A stretch of DNA of 14,959 bases. Origin: CAYVQE01 sp964633205. GTDB taxonomy: Bacteria > Myxococcota > B64-G9. A program made the translations under genes and the position numbers. Positions 1 through 6,420 of the stretch are shown here, in pieces. The stretch covers positions 1 through 14,959 of the forward strand of contig CAZWFN010000149.1 in NCBI GenBank assembly GCA_964633205.1. Reading direction: 5' to 3'. The notes beneath the pieces were generated by a model. That model saw only the letters and a program-made list of their open reading frames with translations, did no database searches and was not told the origin of the DNA. Numbering within the stretch: position 1 is the first letter of the stretch; the number at the start of each line of letters is the position of its first letter.

Positions 1-32
1 CCAAAACCAAAACCAAAACCAAAACCAAAACC
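1..32. repeat. CCAAAA hexamer tandem repeat (5.3 units)
   Basis: Five perfect CCAAAA units plus a final CC run from the first base of the window, so the array may continue outside it. On the minus strand it reads GGTTTT repeated, giving five GG runs separated by four T, enough for a two-layer G-quadruplex in principle. It lies just downstream of the stop of the minus-strand gene at 89-682. Its A/T-rich units stand out sharply from the GC-rich surroundings. The rest of 33-88 shows no gene or clear signal. Confidence 0.9.
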
Positions 33-88
33 GCTGCCTTCGCCGGGGGATGAGGCAGGCGGGGCGGACGGGGCCGACTGAGATCGGC

Positions 89-682
89 TCAGCCGCCGCT
101 GGCCTGAGCGCCGGCCAGCATGCCCAGCTGATCGCGGGAGCGGCGCAGCAGCTCGCGCATCTCGTGCAGCGGGCGGGCGTTCTCGGTGATGTAGCCCTTG
201 ACCAGGCGCCGGTGGGTCCGGTGGAGCTGATCGAGCCGGCGGTAGACGCCGGCCAGGCTGCGCTGTACGGCCGGGGCATCCTCACCGACCGCGGTCAGCT
301 GGCAGGACACGCCCAGCTTCTCCAGCCGGGTGCGCCACTGGCGATCCCAGCGGCGGTACTGGCGCCAGAAGGCGTGGCGCTCCAGCTCGCCGGTGAAGGC
401 GCGCTGGACCTGGTCCAGGTCCTCCTGGCGCATGCGCTGCAGGGCCTCGCGGCAGTCGCGCAGCTGGATGGCGCCGAGCTCGGCCCGGTCGCCGGCGCCG
501 TGGGTGACCTCGAGCTCGGGGTAGCGCTCGGTGATGTTGGCCGCGATGCCCACCGCCACGCACACCGCCAGAAACAGCATCAGGGCGGCGAAGACGATGT
601 AGACCGCCCAGCGGAACATGCGCAGGAAGGTCCACGCCTTGGCCCGGCGCGGGCGGGGGGCCTGGGTCGGCTCAGGGCTCAT
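89..682 (-). CDS. Hypothetical single-pass membrane protein
   Basis: A 197-residue protein I do not recognise. A short Pro/Arg-rich N-terminus (residues 1-24, with an RRAK stretch) is followed by one strongly hydrophobic helix at about 25-48, rich in A, V, L and F. The remaining ~145 residues are charged, with many Arg, Glu, Gln and Leu, predicted mostly helical and possibly coiled-coil in the last 60 residues. The basic residues before the helix suggest an N-in orientation with the helical domain outside the cytoplasm (positive-inside rule; inference). There is no lipobox and no obvious signal-peptidase site, so the helix is probably an anchor. The ATG at 682 has only a weak GGGG ribosome-site candidate 2 bases away, and a promoter-like pair ends almost at the ATG, so the message may be leaderless. 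It is divergent from the nuclease lipoprotein at 837. The reading frame has good coding bias, but the function is unknown. Confidence 0.75.
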   Translation of the reverse strand: MSPEPTQAPRPRRAKAWTFLRMFRWAVYIVFAALMLFLAVCVAVGIAANITERYPELEVTHGAGDRAELGAIQLRDCREALQRMRQEDLDQVQRAFTGELERHAFWRQYRRWDRQWRTRLEKLGVSCQLTAVGEDAPAVQRSLAGVYRRLDQLHRTHRRLVKGYITENARPLHEMRELLRRSRDQLGMLAGAQASGG

Positions 683-690
683 CGCCCCGC

Positions 691-719
691 AAGCTAGCAG
701 CTGCCCGCAAGGGTGTCAA
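691..719 (-). promoter_or_regulatory. Possible sigma70-type promoter for the 89-682 gene
   Basis: On the minus strand, a perfect TTGACA at 719-714 is followed after 17 bases by TAGCTT at 696-691 (3 of 6 matches to TATAAT). Transcription would begin near 684, almost on the ATG at 682, which fits the poor ribosome-binding site there. The -35 match and spacing are good and the -10 is weak. Confidence 0.4.
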
Positions 720-776
720 CTCGGCGAATCGGCGGCTGAAACCCGCATTTCGGCGCCTCGTTCGGGGCCGCTCGGC

Positions 777-805
777 TTGCTGCTGGATCAAGGCCGATCT
801 AGAGT
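777..805 (+). promoter_or_regulatory. Possible weak promoter for the nuclease lipoprotein
   Basis: TTGCTG at 777-782 and TAGAGT at 800-805 are separated by 17 bases. The -10 matches the consensus at 4 of 6 positions and the -35 at 3 of 6. It is correctly placed about 30 bases before the ATG at 837. A similar TAGAG core occurs in the -10 candidate before the redox operon (6252-6257). Confidence 0.25.
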
Positions 806-836
806 GGGGGCTGCGGGGGGCGTGAGGAGGCACGCC

Positions 837-2042
837 ATGTGGGATTGGAGGGCAGCGGGAATCGGGCTGGCGCTGGGGTTGTGGCTGGCCGCCTGCGGCG
901 GCACCGAAGGCAGCGACCCGCCGTGTGGCAGCGACGCCGACTGCGATGACGGCAACCCGTGCACCGACGACCGCTGCACCGCGGCCGGCTGCGAGCACCT
1001 GAACAACCAGGCGCCCTGCTCCGACGGCGACTCGTGCACGGTCGACGACCGCTGTCGGGACGGCGTCTGCAGCGGCGATCCGCTGGATGCCGACGGCGAC
1101 GGCGCTGTTGATGAGCGCTGCGGCGGCGACGACTGCGACGACCGCGATCCGGATATCCACCCCGGGGCCGAGGAGGTCTGTGGCGACGGGGTGGACCAGG
1201 ACTGCGACGGCCATGATCCGGCCTGCCCCTGTGCCGACGCCGACGGCGACGGCTGGGCCGATGCGGCCTGCGGCGGTCAGGACTGCGACGACCGGCGGGC
1301 CGAGGTCAATCCGGGGATGGAGGAGGGCGCCGGAGGCGGCTCGTGTCGCGACGGCTTGGACAACGACTGCGACGGGCTCTACGACGCCGATGAGCCGCTG
1401 TGCGATCCGGCTGCCGACGACTACGCCGCGCTGGCCGGGCTGCACGGCGAAGACCTGCGCGGCGCCCTGGCCGCCCGCAGCGCCGGCGACGGCCTGGGCT
1501 ACGACACCGCCCGCGAGCTGATGTTCGCCGAGGTCGACAACCAGGCCGGCGAGGTGCAGTGCGTCTACACCGGCCGCTGGGTGACCACCTCCGGGGTGCC
1601 GCCCAACGACCTGATGAACGCCGAGCACACCTGGTGCCAGAGCTGGGGGGCCGACTTCCATCCGGCCAAGAGCGACCTGCATCACCTGTTCCCCACCATG
1701 AGCTCGGCCAACTCCCACCGCGGCAACCTGCCCTTCGGCGAGGTGGTGATCGAGGACTGGTCCGACGGCGGCAGCTCGCGCGGCACCGATGAGACCCACC
1801 ACGCCGTGTTCGAGCCGCGCGATGCGCACAAGGGCGATGTGGCCCGGGCCATCTTCTACTTCGCGGTGCGCTACGACATGGCGGTCGATGCGCCCATGGA
1901 GTCGGTGCTGCGGGCCTGGCACCGCTTCGACCCGCCCGACCGCAAGGAGATCGAGCGCTGCGACGCCATCGAGGATCTACAGCACAACCGCAACCCCTTC
2001 ATCGACCGCGTCGGCTTCGTCGACCGCATCCAGGATTTTTGA
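837..2042 (+). CDS. Lipoprotein with MopE-like metal-binding repeats and an endonuclease I domain
   Basis: A 401-residue exported lipoprotein, probably a secreted or surface nuclease. Residues 1-20 are a lipoprotein signal ending in the lipobox LAAC (lipidated Cys20). Residues ~28-80 are cysteine-rich, with the CTDDRC and CTVDDRC pattern common in myxobacterial surface proteins. Two DCDD...PG...DCDG units follow at ~98-122 and ~148-180, matching the putative metal-binding motif first described from MopE. DADGDG stretches between them resemble thrombospondin type 3 Ca2+ loops. From ~195 to the end is an endonuclease I (EndA/NucM type) domain: NAEHTW around His264, then SDLHHLFP and NSHRGNLPFGEV, the usual catalytic and Mg2+-binding region. 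Endonuclease I enzymes cut DNA, some also RNA, at low specificity and need a divalent metal. GAGGAGG lies 6 bases before the ATG at 837; the longer frame from 618 lacks such a site and would bury the signal peptide. Extracellular DNA degradation for nutrition is inferred. Confidence 0.88.
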   Translation: MWDWRAAGIGLALGLWLAACGGTEGSDPPCGSDADCDDGNPCTDDRCTAAGCEHLNNQAPCSDGDSCTVDDRCRDGVCSGDPLDADGDGAVDERCGGDDCDDRDPDIHPGAEEVCGDGVDQDCDGHDPACPCADADGDGWADAACGGQDCDDRRAEVNPGMEEGAGGGSCRDGLDNDCDGLYDADEPLCDPAADDYAALAGLHGEDLRGALAARSAGDGLGYDTARELMFAEVDNQAGEVQCVYTGRWVTTSGVPPNDLMNAEHTWCQSWGADFHPAKSDLHHLFPTMSSANSHRGNLPFGEVVIEDWSDGGSSRGTDETHHAVFEPRDAHKGDVARAIFYFAVRYDMAVDAPMESVLRAWHRFDPPDRKEIERCDAIEDLQHNRNPFIDRVGFVDRIQDF

Positions 2043-2085
2043 CCTGAAGCGCCGCTCTTTTGAGGGCGTCGAAAATCGAGTGGCG

Positions 2086-2138
2086 TCATTCCCGCCCGGT
2101 CGGCGCTGGGTGCCTACGGGCGGGGATGAACCCGCCCC
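2086..2138. terminator. Long hairpin between convergent genes (bidirectional terminator or REP-like element)
   Basis: Bases 2086-2098 pair with 2117-2129 as a 13-bp stem with one T-G wobble and an 18-base loop that can fold further (GGC with GCC). The right arm also contains GGGCGGG (2118-2124), which can pair instead with CCCGCCC at 2131-2137, so two hairpins compete. The element lies in the 169-base gap between the ends of the nuclease gene and the S9 peptidase gene. No long T run follows on either strand, so a classical intrinsic terminator is not certain. TCATTCCCGC-type palindromes are often dispersed intergenic repeats in proteobacteria, but I see no second copy in this window. Confidence 0.5.
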
Positions 2139-2211
2139 TGCGTTTCGAACGCCAGGATCCGAAAGGCCTTTGTCATTTCGCATTTGTCGATATCCTCCGG
2201 GCGGGGGAGCT

Positions 2212-4269
2212 TCATCTTCGGCCCGGCGGGCAGTGGCGCTCGAGCCAGGCGCGCATCTCGAGCAGCAGCGCCCGCTGGTGGGCGCGCTCGGCGAAGTGGT
2301 GGCCGGCGCGCGGGAAGACCAGCAGGCGACTTTCGGTCTCGGCCCGCTGCAGCGCCTGGTACAGCTCGCGGGCCTGGCCCAGCGGCACCCGGGCGTCGGC
2401 TTCGCCGTGGACGATCAGGGTCGGGGTACGCACCCGGTGGGCGAAGAAGACCGGCGAGCGCTCCAGGAAGCGCTGCGGCCGGCGGTAGGGCGCGGCGCCG
2501 AACTGATCCGGCAGGAACAGCGGGATGTCCGAGGTGCCCTGCATCGACAGCAGGTTGGTCACCGCGGCGCCGGCCACCGCGGCCTTGAAACGCCGGTCGT
2601 GGCCCACCGCCCAGGCGGTCATGTAGCCACCGTAGGACCAGCCGACCATGGCCAGCCGCTCGGGGTCGGCGCGGCCGGCCGCCACCAGCGCGTCCACCCC
2701 GGCCAGGATATCGCCCAGATCGGCGCCGCCCCAGTCGCCGCGGGCGGCCCGGGCGAAGTCGGCGCCGCGGCCGGTGGAGCCGCGCGGGTTGGGCAGCAGC
2801 ACCCGGTAGCCGGCGGCGGCCAACCACTGGGCCGGCTCGTGCCAGTTGCCCAGCCAGCCGCGCCAGTATTGCCACTGCGGCCCGCCGTGGACCATCACCA
2901 CCAGGGCGGCCCGGCCGGCGTCGGGCCGGCCGGCCGGGTCGACCACCACGCCCTCGATGGCCAGACCGTCCGCGGCCGGCCAGCGCAGCCGCGACACCCG
3001 GCCCAGCAGACGTCGTTCCAGCCCGGGGTTGGTGTGGGTCAGCCGCCGCGGTGGCAGCGGTCGCGGGCCGCGGGCAGCCAGAAAGACCTCGGGCGGATGG
3101 CGCGGCTGCTCGGCCAGCAGCGCCAACCAGCGACCGTCGGCGCTGAGGCTCAGCGCCGGGTTGCCCCAGGCGCGCAGCGGCAGCTCGTACCAGCGCTCCA
3201 CCGGGCCGCCTTTGACCGGCAGGCTGCCGACGAAGCCCTCGGTGCCGGCGTGGCCCCACAGGATCAGCTCGGCGCCGTCCGGGCTCCAGGCGAAGTCCCA
3301 GACCGACAGCTGGGCCTCCGGCGCCAGCACCCGCACCGGGCCGCCGGCCACCGGCACCACCGCCGGGCTGCCGCGGGCGAAGCGATCGCCGGGCGGGCTG
3401 AGCAGGGCCAGCAGCTCGCCGTCGGGTGAGAAGGCCAGCTTGGACGAGCCGCCGCCGCTGCACAGGGTCGAGCAGGCGCCGCTGGCCGCGTCGATCAGCC
3501 CCAGCTCCGCCTCCCAGTAGCCCCAGCCGGGCCCCGGGTCGGGGGCGGTGAAGGCGGCCAGCCGCTCGCCGTCCGGGCTCCAGGCGAAATCGAACACGCT
3601 GCGGCCGGGCGGCGAGACGGTGCGGGCCGAGGCGCCGTCGCCGGTCAGCGCGATCACCCGCAGCAGCCGGTGGCGCACCCGCGCCGAGTCGCTGTAGTCG
3701 GCGCCGGCCTCGCGCCGCTGCTCGACCGCGGGGTCGGCAGCGGCGCGCACGCTGTAGGCGATGCGGCTGCCGTCCGGGCTCCAGGCCAGCGCCTCGACGG
3801 CCTGCTCCTCGGCGGTCAGCACCCGCGCCTCGCCGCCGGCGAGCGGCAGCAGCTGGATCTGCGCCGGGGCCGGTTCGTCGGGCGCAGCGGCGCTGACGGG
3901 TGGCGCCCGAAAGGCGATCCAGTCCCCGCCGGGATCGATGCGCGGCTGGTCGGCGCGGCCGCGGCGGTGGGTCAGCCGGCGGGCCGGCCCGCCGTCGGCC
4001 GCCACCCACCACAGGTCGCTGTCGGCGCCCTTGCCGTCCGGCCGCGGCCGGTCGACCACGTAGACCACCCACTCGCCGTCGGGGCTGAGGCGCGGATCGC
4101 GCACCCGGCGCTGGTCGACCACATCGTCGACGCTCAGCGGCTGGGCCGGACCGGCGTCCGGCCGGCCAGCCGCTGCCGGGGCGGCCAGCAGCAGCAGGCC
4201 GAGCAGGCCCGGGCCGCCGAGCGGCAGCCGGCGCCCGGCCGGTCTTGGGAAATGGGTCGTCCGTGGCAT
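2212..4269 (-). CDS. Exported S9-family serine peptidase (dipeptidyl/acylaminoacyl peptidase type)
   Basis: A 685-residue prolyl-oligopeptidase-clan enzyme that would cleave short peptides, shielded by a beta-propeller. Residues 1-34 look like a signal peptide: basic start, a GLLGLLLLAAPAAAG core and an Ala-X-Ala type end. Residues ~45-400 hold repeated WSPDG / SPDGE segments of TolB/PD40-type propeller blades. The catalytic alpha/beta-hydrolase domain occupies roughly 420-685: HGGPQWQ near the oxyanion hole, nucleophile Ser545 in GWSYGGYM, Asp625 in HGEADARVP, and His657 in AGHHF. The triad is intact and the length is typical of the family. A GAGGGA ribosome site precedes the ATG at 4269. 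It follows the kinase gene in the same direction after 64 bases and may be its operon partner. Periplasmic or secreted peptide scavenging is inferred; the precise specificity (dipeptidyl versus acylaminoacyl) cannot be read from the sequence. Confidence 0.92.
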   Translation of the reverse strand: MPRTTHFPRPAGRRLPLGGPGLLGLLLLAAPAAAGRPDAGPAQPLSVDDVVDQRRVRDPRLSPDGEWVVYVVDRPRPDGKGADSDLWWVAADGGPARRLTHRRGRADQPRIDPGGDWIAFRAPPVSAAAPDEPAPAQIQLLPLAGGEARVLTAEEQAVEALAWSPDGSRIAYSVRAAADPAVEQRREAGADYSDSARVRHRLLRVIALTGDGASARTVSPPGRSVFDFAWSPDGERLAAFTAPDPGPGWGYWEAELGLIDAASGACSTLCSGGGSSKLAFSPDGELLALLSPPGDRFARGSPAVVPVAGGPVRVLAPEAQLSVWDFAWSPDGAELILWGHAGTEGFVGSLPVKGGPVERWYELPLRAWGNPALSLSADGRWLALLAEQPRHPPEVFLAARGPRPLPPRRLTHTNPGLERRLLGRVSRLRWPAADGLAIEGVVVDPAGRPDAGRAALVVMVHGGPQWQYWRGWLGNWHEPAQWLAAAGYRVLLPNPRGSTGRGADFARAARGDWGGADLGDILAGVDALVAAGRADPERLAMVGWSYGGYMTAWAVGHDRRFKAAVAGAAVTNLLSMQGTSDIPLFLPDQFGAAPYRRPQRFLERSPVFFAHRVRTPTLIVHGEADARVPLGQARELYQALQRAETESRLLVFPRAGHHFAERAHQRALLLEMRAWLERHCPPGRR

Positions 4270-4312
4270 GGTGTGTCCCTCGTCGCTCGGCTCGATAAGA
4301 CCGCTCGTTCGA

Positions 4313-4328
4313 AGCTCCCTGGGGAACT
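4313..4328 (-). other. Imperfect palindrome between kinase and peptidase genes
   Basis: A 16-base imperfect palindrome six bases beyond the kinase stop. In the minus-strand transcript it can form a stem of about six pairs including one G-U, with a four-base loop. No U run follows, so it is at best a weak terminator, processing site or operator. Confidence 0.2.
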
Positions 4329-4333
4329 CCAGC

Positions 4334-6067
4334 TCAGAAGATGTACTGGATGGCCGAGACCTCGCCGGGGCGGATGGTGACCGTCTCGGATTTCTCGATG
4401 CCGCGGGCCTCGTCGACCATGCGCACCCGGTAGCTGCCCGGCTCGAGCTTCATGTCCTCGACCGGCGATCGGCCCAGGTAGCGGTCGCCCAGGTAGACGG
4501 CGGTCTGCGGCGAGGTCTTGACCATCAAAAAACCGGTCTCCGGCTCGGCAGCTGCCACAGCATCCCCCACCGCCGCCTCGACTGCCGCACCATCTCCCGT
4601 CGCCTCTCCCGCCGCTGAATCATCCGCCGCCGCATCTCCAGCCGTTGTATCTCCCGCCGCACCTTCCGCACCTTCCGCCGAACCGTCCGCTGCAGCCGAA
4701 CCGGCCGCGTCTCCCCCCGCCGCATCTTCCGCCCCCTCCACCAAATCGTCCGCCACCCCCAACCCAGCGGGCTTGCCCGCCATAGCGGACGCCTTTTCGT
4801 CCGCGTCGGCGGGCCAGAGCAGCGCCAAGGTCCCCCCACCGGCACCCGCCAGCAACACCACCACCAGCAGCGCCGACAGCCAAGCCGGCAGCCCGCCGCG
4901 GTTCGCCGTCGTGGGGTCGGGCGCCGCCGCCGGCCCGGGAGCAGCGGCAGCCGGCGGTTCCGCGCCGGCCGGCGGGGCCGCGGTACGGAAGCGGGCCGGC
5001 GGCGCGGCCGGGCTGGGCCGTTCGTGGTCGGCGCCGGTGTCGCTCGGTGCGTCGGCCGCGTCCAGGTCGGCGAACAGGTAGGAACGCAGCTGCCGGGAGT
5101 ACTGCAGCGACTCGATGTGCCGGTGTTTCTGTTGTTGGCGCGGGCCGAGCAGCTCGGCGGCGATGCGCACGATCTCGTCCGGCGGGCTGTCCGGGCACTC
5201 GGCGCGCAAGAATTCCAACAGCTCGCCGCGCAGCGCGGCCGCGTTCGGGGTGCGTTCGTCCAGCGGGCGGCGCAGCAGACCCATGACGATGGCCTCGAAC
5301 ATCACCGGCATGTCCTCGCGCAGCGTGTCCGGTGACGGGATGGGGGCCTCGCAGATGAGCTTCATGGTGGCGTACTCGCTGTCGGCTTTGAACAAGCGCT
5401 GGCCGCTGAGCAGCTCCCAGAGCACGATGCCGCTGGAGAACAGGTCGCTGCGGCCGTCGACCGGCCGGGCCTGTATCTGCTCCGGCGACATGTAGCGCAG
5501 CTTGCCCTTGAGCATGCCGGTGCGGGTGGCCGCGCTGCGATCGACCGCCAGGGCGATGCCGAAGTCGAGGATCTTGATCCGCCCGTCATAGGTGACGAAG
5601 ACGTTCTGCGGGCTGATGTCGCGGTGGACCAGGCCCAGCGGCTCGCCGGCGGCGTCGCCGGCGTTGTGGATGTAGTCGAGCGCGTTGGCCACCTGGATGA
5701 AGATGCGGGTCAGCAGCGAGATGCCCAGCGGCCGGCCCTGGCCGCGGGCCTCGCGGGCCAGCACGCCCAGGTGATCGCCGTCGAGGTACTCGAGCACCAG
5801 GTAGGGCCGGTCGTCGGCCTCGCCGCAGTCGAGCACCTGCACCACGTTGGGATGCGCCAGGCGGGTCATGATGCGCGCCTCGTCGCGGAACATGGCCGCC
5901 ACCTCGGGCTCGTCCCGGTAGCGCTGGCGCAGCACCTTGACGACCACCAGCGGCGAATCGATCGCGGCACCGCGCGGGTAGGCCAGGAATACATCGGCCA
6001 TCCCGCCGGAGTCCAGGTGGGCGGCGATCTCGTAGTCGGCCAGGCCGCCTGCCCGGTCGAATTCCAT
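4334..6067 (-). CDS. Membrane Ser/Thr protein kinase with C-terminal PEGA domain
   Basis: A 577-residue PknB-like (Hanks-type) kinase. Residues ~12-270 are the kinase domain: glycine-rich loop DSGGMADVF (19-27), ATP-binding Lys44, helix-C Glu63, catalytic loop HRDISPQN with Asp150, DFG Asp168, and SPE Glu196. All key residues are present and, with HRD, it belongs to the RD class. A Pro/Ala-rich stretch leads to one transmembrane helix at ~393-417. Then come ~90 residues of low-complexity Ala/Gly/Asp/Glu, and a PEGA domain (~511-577, with TSPQTAVYLGDRYLGRSP) that would lie outside the membrane and bind a ligand or cell-wall component (inferred). Start choice: ATGs occur at 6073 and 6067. GGAG at 6077-6074 touches the first but is 6 bases before the second, so 6067 is preferred (579 residues if 6073). 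Divergent from the redox operon. It may be co-transcribed with the S9 peptidase. Substrates are unknown. Confidence 0.94.
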   Translation of the reverse strand: MEFDRAGGLADYEIAAHLDSGGMADVFLAYPRGAAIDSPLVVVKVLRQRYRDEPEVAAMFRDEARIMTRLAHPNVVQVLDCGEADDRPYLVLEYLDGDHLGVLAREARGQGRPLGISLLTRIFIQVANALDYIHNAGDAAGEPLGLVHRDISPQNVFVTYDGRIKILDFGIALAVDRSAATRTGMLKGKLRYMSPEQIQARPVDGRSDLFSSGIVLWELLSGQRLFKADSEYATMKLICEAPIPSPDTLREDMPVMFEAIVMGLLRRPLDERTPNAAALRGELLEFLRAECPDSPPDEIVRIAAELLGPRQQQKHRHIESLQYSRQLRSYLFADLDAADAPSDTGADHERPSPAAPPARFRTAAPPAGAEPPAAAAPGPAAAPDPTTANRGGLPAWLSALLVVVLLAGAGGGTLALLWPADADEKASAMAGKPAGLGVADDLVEGAEDAAGGDAAGSAAADGSAEGAEGAAGDTTAGDAAADDSAAGEATGDGAAVEAAVGDAVAAAEPETGFLMVKTSPQTAVYLGDRYLGRSPVEDMKLEPGSYRVRMVDEARGIEKSETVTIRPGEVSAIQYIF

Positions 6068-6108
6068 GCGCATCTCCGCAACTGCAACGAGGTGGTGTAT
6101 CGGAGGCG

Positions 6109-6137
6109 ATTGTTGGTCATCGGCCGCGGCATGTCAA
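6109..6137 (-). promoter_or_regulatory. Probable sigma70-type promoter of the kinase gene
   Basis: On the minus strand, a perfect TTGACA at 6137-6132, a 17-base spacer and AACAAT at 6114-6109 (4 of 6). Transcription would start near 6102, giving a leader of about 35 bases with the GGAG site. The extended sequence CTTGACATGCC is identical to the -35 region of the divergent promoter at 6230. Confidence 0.55.
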
Positions 6138-6239
6138 GCGTCCGCAGCCGGCGCCCGGGCCGCTGTGGCCCAGACCGGGTCTCCACCCAACATGGCGGGA
6201 ATTCATGGTTTTTGCGTCTGGGTTTCACTTGACATGCCC
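6128..6239. repeat. Perfect 11-bp inverted repeat containing both divergent -35 elements
   Basis: GGCATGTCAAG at 6128-6138 and its exact reverse complement CTTGACATGCC at 6229-6239 are 90 bases apart. Each holds the TTGACA of one of the two divergent promoters plus the same 4-base TGCC extension into the spacer. They may be simply two strong promoters, or matching binding sites for one regulator. The 90 bases between them hold no gene I can support. Confidence 0.6.
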
Positions 6240-6257
6240 GGTGCCGGGCGTTAGAGG
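6230..6257 (+). promoter_or_regulatory. Possible promoter of the redox operon
   Basis: A perfect TTGACA at 6230-6235 is followed after 16 bases by TAGAGG at 6252-6257 (3 of 6 matches). A small palindrome, GCCCG-TGC-CGGGC (6237-6249), fills the spacer and could be an operator or just GC-rich sequence. Transcription from here would start near 6264 and give a leader of about 155 bases before the first gene. Confidence 0.4.
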
Positions 6258-6263
6258 CTCTTG

Positions 6264-6420
6264 AGACGGTGCAATCTGAGCAGATGGGTCGTTATTGGAG
6301 ACCACGGTGATCGGAGTGGAGCCTCTTGTGCCGCAGTTTGTGCGGTGCTAGAACCTCAGCGGGTAGCCTGATGTCGCGGACCGCGGCGCGGGCCGCCGCC
6401 AGCCGCACGGGAGTGAGCAA
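6264..6420 (+). promoter_or_regulatory. Putative structured 5' leader of the redox operon
   Basis: The stretch before the ATG at 6421 has no full-length gene but has pairing potential. AGAGGCTC (6253-6260, at or just before the expected transcript start) matches GAGCCTCT (6319-6326). GTGCCGCA / TGCGGTGC (6328-6335 with 6341-6348) forms a hairpin with a five-base loop and two G-U pairs. CGCGG-A-CCGCG (6375-6385) is a tight palindrome. I recognise no known riboswitch class. Two tiny reading frames lie inside (see the separate entry). Confidence 0.3.
6307..6351 (+). other. Possible 14-codon leader mini-ORF
   Basis: A GTG at 6307 is preceded by GGAG (6297-6300) at an ideal 6-base spacing and opens 14 codons, MIGVEPLVPQFVRC, to a TAG at 6349. 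An 8-codon frame from the ATG at 6284 (MGRYWRPR) ends with a TGA overlapping this GTG, the arrangement seen in translational coupling. The 6328-6348 hairpin lies within the mini-ORF, so ribosome movement could affect folding. This could be chance; there is no homology evidence. Confidence 0.2.

Noticed and set aside
618..836. Upstream extension of the nuclease gene
   Set aside because: It would put 73 residues before the lipoprotein signal, overlaps the divergent gene, and lacks a ribosome site. The ATG at 837 has GAGGAGG at correct spacing.
672..1922. Minus-strand frame opposite the nuclease lipoprotein
   Set aside because: Repetitive Val/Ala/Gly translation with no motif. The plus strand has signal peptide, repeats and nuclease motifs.
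1789..3429. Plus-strand frame running from the nuclease gene across the intergenic hairpin into the S9 gene
   Set aside because: It overlaps two well-supported genes in the wrong frame or strand and has no domain features.
2114..4072. Second minus-strand frame inside the S9 peptidase gene
   Set aside because: Arg/Gly/Ala-rich out-of-frame reading of a gene whose true frame has the full catalytic triad.
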